Translations under genes and position numbers: made by a program
Part shown: positions 7,571-16,239 of the stretch, one piece after another
Layout: each line of letters begins with the position of its first letter
How positions within the stretch are numbered: the first letter of the stretch is position 1
DNA from: Deltaproteobacteria bacterium
Lineage (GTDB): Bacteria > Desulfobacterota > Syntrophia > Syntrophales > UBA2210
DNA length: 64,000 bases
NCBI GenBank assembly: GCA_016933965.1
Contig: JAFGTS010000042.1
Coordinates: 50,833 to 114,832 of the forward strand
Direction: 5' to 3'
The notes under the pieces: model-generated
The model's database searches: none
The model's input: only the letters and a program-made list of their open reading frames with translations
Told to the model about the DNA's origin: nothing

Positions 7571-7909
7571 TCACGGTTTTGCCTCTCTCGTATTTTCGAC
7601 GATAAAGGGTGTTGAAAGGATCCCGATACTGCCCCGGCGCACCCATATGCGGTAGATGACGACCGATTTCCCTTCCATCGTCGCCAGGCTGGGGAGCTCT
7701 TCCGCCCCCAAGACGTCGCCGATGTTGAACTCGTAATATGATATGGTATCGCTGAAGGGATCGGTGATGAGGATGAGCTTCTTTGTATCGTGGGGATGTT
7801 TTTCCGGCGCACCGGTAAAGGAGATCGTGTTGGCCCTGAAGTCGGCTGATGTTTTGTACACATCTATTTCAAACTTCTTTACCTGTTCAAGGAGCTTCTC
7901 AATGGTCAT
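7571..7909 (-). CDS. Protein of unknown function (112 aa)
   Basis: I do not recognise a family. The 112-residue product is a soluble alpha/beta protein with one N-terminal helix (MTIEKLLEQVKKFEIDVY) followed by beta-rich sequence (KKLILITDPFSDTISYYEFNIGDVLGA). There is no Cys or metal motif. The ATG at 7909 is chosen because GGGGAG lies 6 nt upstream; a longer frame from 7972 lacks such a site. It is convergent with plsC and divergent from coaE, with about 125 bp between the two starts in which no clear promoter was seen. Confidence 0.6.
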   Translation of the reverse strand: MTIEKLLEQVKKFEIDVYKTSADFRANTISFTGAPEKHPHDTKKLILITDPFSDTISYYEFNIGDVLGAEELPSLATMEGKSVVIYRIWVRRGSIGILSTPFIVENTREAKP

Positions 7910-8035
7910 CGATTTCTCCCCGCGGTCCGGTGGATGGTAGATGATGAAACCGCGTGTGCTTCGGTGATGCATGTGGTGTTTAATTACTCTTTTTCTTTAC
8001 GTACTGTCAAGACCCCCGGCGGGGGGTGATCATCA

Positions 8036-8677
8036 ATGGAGATGGGATCTATGCTCAATATCGGCCTGACCGGCGGAATTGGAAGCGGCAAATCGACCGT
8101 AGCCGGGCTCTTTGAAAAAAAAGGCGCCCGCATTATTGATTTTGATGTTCTGGCGCGGCGGGTGGTGGAACCGGGACAACCGGCCTGGAAAGAGATCGTT
8201 GATCACTTTGGAGATGACGTGATCGATGACGGGGGCCGGATCGACCGGGAAGCGCTGGCTACCAGGGTTTTCCGGGACCGGGAGCAGCGTGAGAAGTTGA
8301 ACGGCGTTGTCCATCCGGCCATCTTCAGGGAGTGGATGGAGGACATCGCGGCGATCCAGAGGGAAGTCGGGGAAGCAGTGATCATTTCGGATATACCGCT
8401 TTTGATAGAAGTGGGGCTTCAACGGCACATGGACGCCACCATCCTGGTCTATGCGTCGCCGGCGGTGCAGGTTCGGAGAATCATGGACCGAAACGGTTAC
8501 AGCAGGGAGGAAGCCGAAGACCGGCTCCGGGCGCAGATGAATATCGACGACAAGGTCCATCTCTGTGATTTTGTGATACGTAACGAGGGTGATCTTGACG
8601 AGACACAACGGCAGGTGGATGCCGTCTGGAAGGAGCTCTTGGAGCTGCAAAAAAAGAAGCGTCAACCGGCTGATTGA
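8036..8677 (+). CDS. coaE: Dephospho-CoA kinase
   Basis: Catalyses the last step of coenzyme A synthesis, phosphorylating the 3'-OH of dephospho-CoA. The 213-residue sequence has the P-loop GLTGGIGSGKST, the conserved DFDVLARRVVEPG adenosine-binding region, the HPAIF motif and the lid region RMMDRNG-like RIMDRNGYSREEA. Length is typical. Two starts are possible: ATG at 8036 behind GGGGGTGATC, or ATG at 8051 behind GGAGATGGG; the latter gives MLNIGLTGG, the more usual CoaE beginning. The carbonic-anhydrase-type gene follows after 30 bp in the same direction. Confidence 0.9.
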   Translation: MEMGSMLNIGLTGGIGSGKSTVAGLFEKKGARIIDFDVLARRVVEPGQPAWKEIVDHFGDDVIDDGGRIDREALATRVFRDREQREKLNGVVHPAIFREWMEDIAAIQREVGEAVIISDIPLLIEVGLQRHMDATILVYASPAVQVRRIMDRNGYSREEAEDRLRAQMNIDDKVHLCDFVIRNEGDLDETQRQVDAVWKELLELQKKKRQPAD

Positions 8678-8707
8678 CGCAGTGAATGTTCAGGAGGGAG
8701 ACAACAG

Positions 8708-9331
8708 ATGATCGAAAGGAATGTGCTGACGGATTTCAGCTCTCGCGTGTCGGAACCTGAAATAGATCCCACGGCATATGTTCATCCCCTTGCATCGGTG
8801 ATCGGCAGGGTCATCCTTGGGAAGGATATCATGGTGTCACCCATGGCATCCGTCAGGGGTGACGAGGGACAACCACTGTTCGTCGGTGACGGATCCAATA
8901 TCCAGGACGGCGTGGTGATCCATGCCCTGGAAACCGAGAAGGACGGAGTTCCCGTGGCGGCTAATCTCTATGAGGTCGCCGGCAAACAATACGCCGTCTA
9001 TATCGGGAAACGGGTCTCACTGGCCCATCAGGTCCAGGTTCACGGACCGGCACTCATCGGGGATGACACCTTTGTGGGGATGAAGTCCCTCGTTTTCAAG
9101 AGTTCCGTAGGTGAGCGGTGTGTGGTGGAACCCGGTGTCATCCTGATGGGGGTTTCGGTTCCCGGAGGGAGATACGTTCCCGCGGGGTCCATTGTCAGAG
9201 ACCAGGTGAAAGCCGACGCGTTACCGGAAATTACGGACGACTACCCGCTGAAGAACATGAATAAAGGCGTGGTGCATGTCAATACGGGATTGGCGAGGGC
9301 CTACCGGGCGGCCCGTGACAGATCCCGATGA
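8708..9331 (+). CDS. Gamma-class carbonic anhydrase, Cam-type
   Basis: Left-handed beta-helix (hexapeptide repeat) protein of 207 residues. Key residues of the archaeal Cam enzyme are present: Arg-Asp-Glu in SVRGDEGQPLF, Gln-Asp-His-Glu in NIQDGVVIHALE, and the two remaining metal histidines in SLAHQVQVHGPALIG. Retention of both acidic residues (the Glu after Asp and the HALE Glu) groups it with true Cam rather than the CamH/YrdA relatives that lack them. No signal peptide is seen, unlike the secreted methanogen enzyme. In an acetate- or CO2-handling anaerobe it could supply or remove bicarbonate. Its ribosome-binding site is AGGAGGG, 9 nt upstream. Confidence 0.8.
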   Translation: MIERNVLTDFSSRVSEPEIDPTAYVHPLASVIGRVILGKDIMVSPMASVRGDEGQPLFVGDGSNIQDGVVIHALETEKDGVPVAANLYEVAGKQYAVYIGKRVSLAHQVQVHGPALIGDDTFVGMKSLVFKSSVGERCVVEPGVILMGVSVPGGRYVPAGSIVRDQVKADALPEITDDYPLKNMNKGVVHVNTGLARAYRAARDRSR

Positions 9332-9360
9332 CGGGGAAGATGGAAAAGGTTATGGAAACG

Positions 9361-9394
9361 CCGGCGGCCTGTGTCTCCCTGAAGCGGCCGCCGG
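9361..9394. terminator. GC-rich hairpin between convergent genes
   Basis: CCGGCGGCC (9361-9369) pairs perfectly with GGCCGCCGG (9386-9394) across a 16-nt loop. It lies between the convergent ends of the carbonic anhydrase and receiver genes. There is no U-tract, so it may only pause polymerase or protect 3' ends. Confidence 0.4.
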
Positions 9395-9409
9395 GGTCTG
9401 AACGGCCCT

Positions 9410-9925
9410 CTATATTCTGCCGAATTTTTTCATTGTATCCCGGTAGACCCGGTAGAATTCCTCGTTTTCCGCGATGCCCTTGCGGATGATCACGGCTGCA
9501 TCATTGATGTTCTCCACATTAACAATAAGATTGACGCTTTTGTTGAACGCGGTCATGGAGTCGTTGCTCCGGTGCTTGGTGCTGAGCAGGACCACGAAAA
9601 TATTGCGTCGGATCGACATGGGCAGGGACTCGAGGTACGCAATCACCTCGTTGACACCCGTTCCTTGTACGTCGAAGTTTTCATTGACCACGATCAGCTG
9701 GTAGACGTGAAAACGCATGAAACGGAGTGCTTCCTGACCTGTATGTGCTTCTGAGCAGAGATATCCAACCGTTTCAAGGTTCTCTTTGACCGTATCCTTG
9801 ATCGCGGCATCCATTTCGCATATGAGGGCCGTATCGGTCCCTTCTTCCACGTAATCGAAGGGTTTTCCCGCGGCGTCATAAGATTCCGTGGCGATCTTTT
9901 CCATCAATGATTTGTCTTCTTCCAT
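9410..9925 (-). CDS. Degenerate receiver (pseudo-receiver) protein encoded with PilT ATPases
   Basis: A 171-residue CheY-like fold without output domain. The first-strand acidic residues are partly kept (ICEMD, residues 35-39), but the phospho-acceptor position at the end of strand 3 is Asn81 (LIVVNENF) instead of Asp. The strand-4 Ser (VVLLSTK) is present. It should therefore be unable to accept phosphate in the normal way and would act as a fixed-state protein-interaction module. An N-terminal 30-residue arm and a charged C-terminal helix flank the domain. The gene starts 21 bp after the second pilT-like gene in the same operon, so a role in pilus retraction or twitching control is likely. 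Confidence 0.65.
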   Translation of the reverse strand: MEEDKSLMEKIATESYDAAGKPFDYVEEGTDTALICEMDAAIKDTVKENLETVGYLCSEAHTGQEALRFMRFHVYQLIVVNENFDVQGTGVNEVIAYLESLPMSIRRNIFVVLLSTKHRSNDSMTAFNKSVNLIVNVENINDAAVIIRKGIAENEEFYRVYRDTMKKFGRI

Positions 9926-9946
9926 TCCAGGCTCCTTACCTGCTTC

Positions 9947-11122
9947 CTAGTACTTTCGCTTTGATCGTCCATAATCCTTATCGACCTCAAGATGGTCGAT
10001 TTCCGTTGTTGCTTCACCCCGTTCACTCTTCACGGCATCGATACCGCGGCCCACAATTCCCTTTGTTGTAGAATAGGCGAGGGCGGTTTCCTCGGTGATC
10101 TCACCCTTGGCGTAGAGGTCGACGATGAAGTCATCGAAGCTGGTCATCCCGAATGCCGTTCCCGCGTCGATGATATCACGGAAGGTTTTTCCTTCTTCCT
10201 CTCCATTGACGACCGTATCCTTGACACGGAGATTCGATCTCAGTATTTCAAAGGCCGCGACACGGCCGCCTCCGACCTTCGGAAGCAGTCTCTGGCATAC
10301 GATCCATCGGACCGTGTCGGCGAGACGGATGCGGATCTGCCTTTCTTCCTCGGTTGAAAACATGCCGAGGATCCTGTTGACCGTCTGACCGGCATCCACG
10401 GTATGGAGGGTCGTCAGCACCAGGTGACCCGTCTCGGCCGCGCTCAATCCGATTTCAACGGTTTCGCGGTCCCTCATCTCCCCGACCAGGATGACCTTGG
10501 GTGCCTGGCGCAGGGCTGCTCGAAGTCCGTTTGCGAAGGTGTCGAAGTCAATGCCCAGTTCCCGTTGATTGAAGGTCGATTGGTAATGTGAATGCCGGTA
10601 TTCCACGGGATCTTCGAGGGTGATGATGTGAACCGACTGTTCGTTGTTTATGATGTCCAGCATGGCTGCGAGAGATGTTGATTTACCGCTTCCCGTGGCA
10701 CCCGTCACGAAGACGATGCCGTTTTTCTCCCGGGCTATTTCCTGAAATACCTGAGGAAGGTTCAATTCCTCACAGGTGGGCACCTTTGTTTCGAGTTTTC
10801 TCAGAACGACCGAGTAGTTTCCGGCCTGTGAAAAAACGTTGACCCTGAAACGGGCCTTGCCCAGCAGTTCGTATGACAGATCGCAGGAACCCTCATGAAC
10901 GAGAAATTCCGTCAGGCGGCGGTCGCCGTTTAACAGGTTCAGCGCGAATATTTCACTCTGAAAGGGCGTCAGCTTCTCGAAGTGGGGATCCAGTTCGACC
11001 GATTTGAGCTGCCCGTCGCTTTCCACCTGAAACGGTTTTCCCACCGTTACATTCAGGTCGGAAACATTTCTCTGGGATTCCAGCATTTTTCCCAGAATGT
11101 AATCGATTTCCTGTCTTATCAT
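9947..11122 (-). CDS. PilT/PilU-like type IV pilus retraction ATPase paralogue
   Basis: A 391-residue secretion ATPase with Walker A GATGSGKST, the Asp box and Walker B region (KVILVGEMRDRETVEIGL) and the His box (TGHLVLTTLHT). The C-terminal AIRNLIRE motif that marks PilT is replaced (SNLRVKDTVVNGEEEGKTF), and the C-tail is longer and charged, as in PilU-type accessory ATPases. It would act at the cytoplasmic base of the pilus with PilT. It begins 34 bp after the pilT stop and is followed closely by the pseudo-receiver gene. Specific equivalence to PilU is inferred only. Confidence 0.8.
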   Translation of the reverse strand: MIRQEIDYILGKMLESQRNVSDLNVTVGKPFQVESDGQLKSVELDPHFEKLTPFQSEIFALNLLNGDRRLTEFLVHEGSCDLSYELLGKARFRVNVFSQAGNYSVVLRKLETKVPTCEELNLPQVFQEIAREKNGIVFVTGATGSGKSTSLAAMLDIINNEQSVHIITLEDPVEYRHSHYQSTFNQRELGIDFDTFANGLRAALRQAPKVILVGEMRDRETVEIGLSAAETGHLVLTTLHTVDAGQTVNRILGMFSTEEERQIRIRLADTVRWIVCQRLLPKVGGGRVAAFEILRSNLRVKDTVVNGEEEGKTFRDIIDAGTAFGMTSFDDFIVDLYAKGEITEETALAYSTTKGIVGRGIDAVKSERGEATTEIDHLEVDKDYGRSKRKY

Positions 11123-11156
11123 GGCCTTACCTCTCCATAGATTGATGCATGATTCG

Positions 11157-12239
11157 TTACACCTCGGTGAAATCGGCGGGAGCCGCTTTCAAAAAAGCCC
11201 TGAATTTCTGTTTGTCGTTCGCTTTCATGTAGGCTTCGTCGGAACCGATGGTGCCCCGGTTGAGCAGTTCCATTATCGAGTCATCGAGAAGCAGCATGCC
11301 GTATTTTTTCCCCGTCTGGATCATGGAGGGTATCTGGAAGGTCTTTGATTCACGAATGAGGTTCCGCACCGCCGGAGTGGCGATCATGATTTCGAGGGCT
11401 GCAACCCGGCCGGGCTTGTCAACCCGCTTGAAGAGGGTCTGGGATATGACCGCCCTGATTCCGTCGGCCAGGGTGGAACGTATCTGCATCTGTTCTTCGT
11501 GAGGGAACACCTCGATGATGCGGTCAACCGTTTTCGCGGCGCTGGTGGTGTGCACCGTTCCGAAAACAAGGTGCCCCGTGGCCGCCGCCTCGACGGCGAG
11601 AGAGATGGTTTCAAGGTCACGCAACTCACCGACCAGGATAATGTCGGGGTCTTCACGAAGGGCGCCGCGAAGGGCGGCGGAAAAGGATTTCGTATGGATC
11701 CCCACTTCACGATGGTTGACCAGACAGCTCTGACTTTCATGGACGAATTCGATAGGGTCCTCGATCGTGATGATATGATCCTTCCTGGTCCGGTTCGCTT
11801 CGTCGATGATCGCCGCCAGGGTTGTCGATTTTCCGCTGCCCGTCGGCCCCGTAACGAGGACGAGCCCCCGGGGAAGCGATGCGAGCTTGGTAATGACCGG
11901 CGGAAGTCCCAACTGCTGTCCCGTCAGAATCTTGCTGGGTATCTCTCTGAACACGGCCCCAAGCCCGTTCTTCTGCTGAAAGAAATTCGCCCTGTACCGG
12001 GCGAGACCGGGTACCTCGTAAGCAAAATCAATATCACCCGTTTCTTCGAACTGTTTGATCTTATGCTCCGGGGTGATCTCGTAGAGCATCGCCCTGAGAT
12101 CGTCATTGGTCAGTTCATCGTATCTGACCCGTTCCAGGTCCCCCCTGAGCCTGATGACCGGCTGCTGTCCGGCGACGAGGTGAAGGTCCGATGCTCCCTG
12201 CTCATTCATCAGTTTGAAAAATGCATCTATTTTTGCCAT
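11157..12239 (-). CDS. pilT: Twitching motility / pilus retraction ATPase
   Basis: Hexameric ATPase that depolymerises type IV pili. The 360-residue product has an N-terminal PAS-like domain (SDLHLVAGQQPVIRLRGDL), Walker A GPTGSGKST (131-138), Walker B (DIILVGELRDLETI), His box (TGHLVFGTVHT) and the diagnostic C-terminal retraction motif AVRNLIRE followed by KTFQIPSMIQTG. The start is the ATG at 12239, 8 nt after GAGGAG; a TTG two codons earlier is possible. It is the first gene of a three-gene operon with a second PilT-like ATPase and a pseudo-receiver. Confidence 0.93.
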   Translation of the reverse strand: MAKIDAFFKLMNEQGASDLHLVAGQQPVIRLRGDLERVRYDELTNDDLRAMLYEITPEHKIKQFEETGDIDFAYEVPGLARYRANFFQQKNGLGAVFREIPSKILTGQQLGLPPVITKLASLPRGLVLVTGPTGSGKSTTLAAIIDEANRTRKDHIITIEDPIEFVHESQSCLVNHREVGIHTKSFSAALRGALREDPDIILVGELRDLETISLAVEAAATGHLVFGTVHTTSAAKTVDRIIEVFPHEEQMQIRSTLADGIRAVISQTLFKRVDKPGRVAALEIMIATPAVRNLIRESKTFQIPSMIQTGKKYGMLLLDDSIMELLNRGTIGSDEAYMKANDKQKFRAFLKAAPADFTEV

Positions 12240-12343
12240 AATCAAACTCCTCTTAATATCATATCGTTGTTATAGGCTATGTATCCTGATACGCGGATAA
12301 GACCAGTCCCCTATGCCTTTGCCGAAATGTGAAAATTAGGTGG

Positions 12344-12372
12344 ATTGTGATGGATGTAACGGCAATTGTCAA
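12344..12372 (-). promoter_or_regulatory. Candidate promoter for the pilT operon
   Basis: On the minus strand TTGACA (12367-12372) and CACAAT (12344-12349) have a 17-bp spacer, about 105 bp before pilT. Confidence 0.4.
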
Positions 12373-12463
12373 GTAAGAAGAGGACAGGAATCAGAGGCCC
12401 TATGACCGGGGGACGGCGCGGGAGATATAGATCAAGCGCAGAAATCGAAAAGGAGGGATGATG

Positions 12464-13993
12464 ATGCAGGCCGGGTTCAGTGATAACGATCTTCGGAGGA
12501 TCGAAAAACAGGGACGATCGGTTGAGCGTATCCGAGAGCAACTTGCCCTGTTTCAAAAAGGTCCGCGGTTCATTGTCCTCGACCGATCGTGCAGTGCCGG
12601 TGACGGGGTCGTGGTCCTGGAAAATGCCGAAATGAAGCTCCTGAAGGACCGGTATGAGGATGCGGTGTGTTCGGAGCATTTTTATGTGTTCGTTCCCGCC
12701 TCGGGTGCCGCGAGCCGCATGTTTCGCCGGTGGCATCAGTTCATGCAGAAAAAGGATTTTGATGGGTCGGAAGAAGGAGATCTTTTTGCCCGGGAACTGC
12801 CCGGGTTCGCCTTTTATGATGATCTGGAGCGGGTGATCGAACGCGAAGGAGAAAGCCTTGACGAACTGCTGCAGGAGAAACGATATTCCCGTATCCTTAG
12901 GTATGTTCTGACTTCCGAGGGACTGAACTATGCCGATCTTCCCAAGGCGCTTCTGAAATTTCACCGGTACGGCGGGGTGAGCAGGACCCCGCTGGAGGAG
13001 CATCTGAGCGAATCGGCCAGGTATGTTCGGGACGGATCGGAGACCTGCCGGATCCACTTTACCCTTTCGCCGGAGCATCGATATGATGCGGCTGCGTACC
13101 TGGCGTCAGCGGTACCCGAATATAAGGCTCGGTTCGGCGTGCAATACGAAGTAAGCCTGTCTGAGCAGCTTCCCGAAACGGATACTATCGCCGTTGATGC
13201 CTCCAATCAACCCTTCAGAGATGCCCGGGGAGAATTGGTTTTCCGGCCCGGGGGCCACGGCGCACTGTTGAAGAACCTCAACAGTCTTGGTGGGGACGGT
13301 GTGTTTCTCAAGAATATCGACAACGTCGTTCCCGAATCGCTGCAGGAAGAAACGGCCCGCAGTAAAAAAATTCTCGGCGGCTTTATGGTATCGTTGCGGG
13401 ACGAGATATTCACCTTTCTTCGTGTCCTTGATGGAGGGGATGGGAACGAGGCGGAACTGGACCGGGCCGTGTCCTTCTGCCGCGAAAAACTATTCGTCCG
13501 GTTTCCACCCGATCTCGCGGCCCGTTCCCGGGAGCATCGGAGGGAATACGTGTATGACGTTCTGAACCGGCCGCTGAGAGTGTGCGGGGTGGTCAGAAAC
13601 GAGGGAGAGCCGGGAGGAGGCCCCTTCTGGGTGAGAGAAGAGGACGGGAGGCAGTCACTGCAGATCGTGGAGGGAGCCCAGGTCGATTTTGGGTCGAAGG
13701 GACAGAAAGACATCTGGGAATCCTCCACGTACTTCAATCCCGTGGACATTGTCTGCTCCGTAAGGGACCATCAAGGACGGAAATATGATCTTGAGAACTA
13801 TGTCGACAGGGAAGCCTGTCTCATATCGGAAAAGTCCCTGGAAGGGCGGGACCTCAAGGCGCTGGAACTGCCCGGACTGTGGAACGGGTCGATGTCGCGA
13901 TGGAACACGGTTTTCGTAGAGGTACCGCTGATAACCTTCAATCCCGTGAAGACCGTTGAGGACCTCCTGAGGAAGGAACACCGGGTTTCATAA
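12464..13993 (+). CDS. DUF4301 family protein
   Basis: A 509-residue soluble protein resembling DUF4301, a family known mainly from Bacteroidota and of unknown biochemical role; its fold is thought to be nucleotidyltransferase-like. Matching features are the N-terminal SDNDLRRIEKQGRS segment, a Gly/Ser-rich loop (VPASGAASRMFRRW, near residue 80) that could bind phosphate, the PGGHGALLKNLN block and the IDNVVPE motif, reminiscent of sugar-nucleotide pyrophosphorylases. Three ATGs occur in a row; the third is chosen because AGGAGG lies 7 nt upstream. No co-directional partner is adjacent: rfbB is convergent. Family assignment is from memory of conserved segments. Confidence 0.65.
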   Translation: MQAGFSDNDLRRIEKQGRSVERIREQLALFQKGPRFIVLDRSCSAGDGVVVLENAEMKLLKDRYEDAVCSEHFYVFVPASGAASRMFRRWHQFMQKKDFDGSEEGDLFARELPGFAFYDDLERVIEREGESLDELLQEKRYSRILRYVLTSEGLNYADLPKALLKFHRYGGVSRTPLEEHLSESARYVRDGSETCRIHFTLSPEHRYDAAAYLASAVPEYKARFGVQYEVSLSEQLPETDTIAVDASNQPFRDARGELVFRPGGHGALLKNLNSLGGDGVFLKNIDNVVPESLQEETARSKKILGGFMVSLRDEIFTFLRVLDGGDGNEAELDRAVSFCREKLFVRFPPDLAARSREHRREYVYDVLNRPLRVCGVVRNEGEPGGGPFWVREEDGRQSLQIVEGAQVDFGSKGQKDIWESSTYFNPVDIVCSVRDHQGRKYDLENYVDREACLISEKSLEGRDLKALELPGLWNGSMSRWNTVFVEVPLITFNPVKTVEDLLRKEHRVS

Positions 13994-14060
13994 CCGGTCC
14001 GTGTCTGCGGGGTCTTTCGCCGCATCGGTGGGGAATGTTCCGCCGAGGAAACGCGTGCCT

Positions 14061-15125
14061 TCAATCCTGCGGGCCGTAGTGTTCGCGCATCCAGGCCCGA
14101 TATTCTCCACTCCTTACCCGGTCGACCCACGTGGTGTTTTCCAGGTACCAGTGGATTGTCTTTTCAAGGCCCGTTTCGAAGGATTCGCAGGGCTTCCAGC
14201 CGAGTTCCCTGCGAAGTTTCGAAAAATCGATGGCGTATCTCCGGTCGTGCCCGGGCCGGTCGGTAACAAAGGTGATCAGGTTTCTCCGGGGACCCTGATC
14301 CGATGGGGAAAGTATTTCATCGAGCCTGTCGCATATCATTTCAACGATGCGGATGTTCTCGATCTCCCTGTCCCCGCCGATATTGTATGTTTCACCGCGG
14401 GTGCCTCGCTGCATGACGGCCCATATGGCGCTGCAGTGATCATCAACGAAGAGCCAGTCACGGATGTTCCCTCCATCGCCGTAGACCGGTAAGGCCTTTC
14501 CCTCGGCGGCGTTCAGGATCATCAGAGGGATCAGCTTTTCGGGAAACTGATAGGGACCGTAATTGTTCGAACAATTTGAAATGGTGGTGGGGAGACCGTA
14601 GGTTCTGTGATAGGCGCGGACAAGGTGGTCCGAGGCCGCCTTTGAAGCCGAATAGGGACTGTTGGGGCGGTATGGGGTCGTTTCCGTGAATCGTCCTTCG
14701 GTGTCGAGACTGCCATATACTTCATCGGTACTGACGTGATGAAAGAGGAGAAAGCGCTCCGATCGTCCGCGTGCGAGCTCAAGAAGATGAAAGGTCCCGT
14801 TGATGTTTGTCTGAATAAAAGCGGCGGGTCCCCTGATGGAGCGGTCAACGTGAGATTCTGCCGCGAGATGGCAGATGCCGTCGATGTCATAACGGGCAAA
14901 GATATCCTGCATTCGCTGGAAGTCGCAGATATCGGCCTGCTCGAACACGTAGCGGCCGGTATGTTTTTCGGCCATGTCCGGGAGGTTTTCAGGATTTCCC
15001 GCATAGGTGAGTTTGTCGACGTTGATGATCCGACCCGTGAAATCCGTCCGGGATAGAAGAAAACGAATGAAATTGCTGCCGATAAACCCGCAACCGCCGG
15101 TGACCATGAGATTTTGTATTTGCAT
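14061..15125 (-). CDS. rfbB: dTDP-glucose 4,6-dehydratase
   Basis: Short-chain dehydrogenase/reductase-type enzyme making dTDP-4-keto-6-deoxyglucose for rhamnose and other deoxysugars of the cell surface. The 354-residue sequence has the NAD motif [12 protein letters not shown], the catalytic STDEVYG segment, the YSASK active-site Tyr/Lys and the [19 protein letters not shown] signature ([18 protein letters not shown]). Length fits RfbB. It stands alone, without rfbA, rfbC or rfbD beside it, so the rest of the pathway must be elsewhere. The ribosome-binding site before the ATG is weak. Confidence 0.9.
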   Translation of the reverse strand: MQIQNLMVTGGCGFIGSNFIRFLLSRTDFTGRIINVDKLTYAGNPENLPDMAEKHTGRYVFEQADICDFQRMQDIFARYDIDGICHLAAESHVDRSIRGPAAFIQTNINGTFHLLELARGRSERFLLFHHVSTDEVYGSLDTEGRFTETTPYRPNSPYSASKAASDHLVRAYHRTYGLPTTISNCSNNYGPYQFPEKLIPLMILNAAEGKALPVYGDGGNIRDWLFVDDHCSAIWAVMQRGTRGETYNIGGDREIENIRIVEMICDRLDEILSPSDQGPRRNLITFVTDRPGHDRRYAIDFSKLRRELGWKPCESFETGLEKTIHWYLENTTWVDRVRSGEYRAWMREHYGPQD

Positions 15126-15160
15126 AATGTTTTCGTGTTCTTTCTATGATATCGGCAGTT

Positions 15161-15189
15161 TCTTTAACGCGAACCGGCGGGGCTGTCAA
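15161..15189 (-). promoter_or_regulatory. Candidate promoter for rfbB
   Basis: On the minus strand TTGACA (15184-15189) with a weak TAAAGA (15161-15166) at 17-bp spacing. It abuts the divergent promoter at 15206. Confidence 0.35.
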
Positions 15190-15205
15190 TCAAAATAGGG
15201 ACGTC

Positions 15206-15234
15206 TTGACAGGTCCTTGCGCTTTCTTTATGGT
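15206..15234 (+). promoter_or_regulatory. Sigma70-type promoter for the HAD hydrolase gene
   Basis: TTGACA (15206-15211), 17-bp spacer, TATGGT (15229-15234), 20 bp before the ATG. Confidence 0.5.
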
Positions 15235-15253
15235 GTGTGTCGGGAGGAACACC

Positions 15254-16099
15254 ATGACCTTTGCGTCGCTGATCACGAAATATTCGAAGCCCATGGAACC
15301 GGTTCCGACGGGATTGCCGCCGCGGGTGAACCGGCGGATCCGTCCAGCCGCCATTCTCTTTGATGTATACGGGACTCTTTTCATCAGCAAGGCCGGCGAC
15401 ATCGGGGTCGCTGTGGAGGAGGCCCGCCGCAACCGGTCGCGCATAGCAGCGATGTTCGAACGATATGGGATCGGTGCGGACCCCGGTGAGATACTGGATC
15501 GTTTCTTTGCGGAGATCACCGCTGAAAAGGAAAAAATGGCCGGAAAAGGAATTGAGTATCCCGAGGTGGTCATCGAGAAAATATGGATGCGGGTCCTCAC
15601 CCTCGACGATTTGGGGAAAGTGCGCCGGATCGCCGTTGAGTACGAGCTTATCGTGAATCCCGTCTTTCCCATGCCGCACATGGAAAAACTCTTCGATGCC
15701 TGCCGTAAGAAGAAGGTTGCCATGGGGATCATATCGAACGCCCAGTTCTATACACCCCGTCTGTTCTCGGCGTACCTGAAAAAACCCTTTCGAAAGATCG
15801 GTTTCGATGAGCGGTTGACCTTTTTTTCCTATCGACTGGGATATGGGAAACCGTCGCTCGCGGTCTTTGAAAAGGCGGCCCGACAGCTTCGAGAACACGG
15901 TGTCTCCGTAAAAGACGCGCTTTACGTGGGAAATGACATGCTCAAAGATATCTACCCTGCCTCGATGACGGGTTTCGGCACCGCCCTTTTCGCCGGCGAT
16001 GCCCGGTCGCTGAACCTGCGGGAAGGTGATGCCCGGTGCCGCGATGTAACACCGGACCTGGTGGTAACCGATCTGGCCCAGATCATTGAACTGCTGTAA
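15254..16099 (+). CDS. HAD-superfamily hydrolase
   Basis: A 281-residue haloacid-dehalogenase-like hydrolase. Motif I is ILFDVYGTLF: the nucleophile Asp is present and the +2 residue is Tyr rather than Asp, a form found in L-2-haloacid dehalogenases and some phosphatases. Motif II is MGIISNAQF, motif III Lys lies in GYGKPSLAVF, and motif IV is YVGNDMLKDIYPA. A helical cap domain separates motifs I and II. The substrate is not predictable. The ATG is preceded by GGGAGG 6 nt upstream; a longer frame from 15146 would run through the promoter. Confidence 0.75.
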   Translation: MTFASLITKYSKPMEPVPTGLPPRVNRRIRPAAILFDVYGTLFISKAGDIGVAVEEARRNRSRIAAMFERYGIGADPGEILDRFFAEITAEKEKMAGKGIEYPEVVIEKIWMRVLTLDDLGKVRRIAVEYELIVNPVFPMPHMEKLFDACRKKKVAMGIISNAQFYTPRLFSAYLKKPFRKIGFDERLTFFSYRLGYGKPSLAVFEKAARQLREHGVSVKDALYVGNDMLKDIYPASMTGFGTALFAGDARSLNLREGDARCRDVTPDLVVTDLAQIIELL

Positions 16100-16116
16100 T
16101 GACGTGGGGGGTTGGT

Positions 16117-16191
16117 GGAAACGTGAGGCGTTACAAAGGAAGGAGAAAAACCCTTGAACCTCAGAAAACCATCTCAATGGCCGCTTCAAAA
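16117..16191. repeat. Decayed copy of the composite intergenic repeat
   Basis: AACGTGAGGCGTTAC and GGAGAAAAACCC echo the GCGTGAGACGTTA and GACGAAAAACTCC blocks of 6410-6480, and the segment ends with ATGGCCGCTTCAAAA (16177-16191), which also follows the copy near 6.6 kb. It lies in the 337-bp gap between the HAD and membrane-anchored protein genes. Confidence 0.4.
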
Positions 16192-16239
16192 GGTGATATC
16201 AGGAATGGCGTTAGGAGAAAGTACGGTCGCATAATTTTC

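Noticed and set aside
8659..8680. Hairpin GCGTCAA/TTGACGC at the coaE stop as a terminator
   Set aside because: No U-tract follows and the next gene starts 28 bp downstream in the same direction, so read-through is expected.
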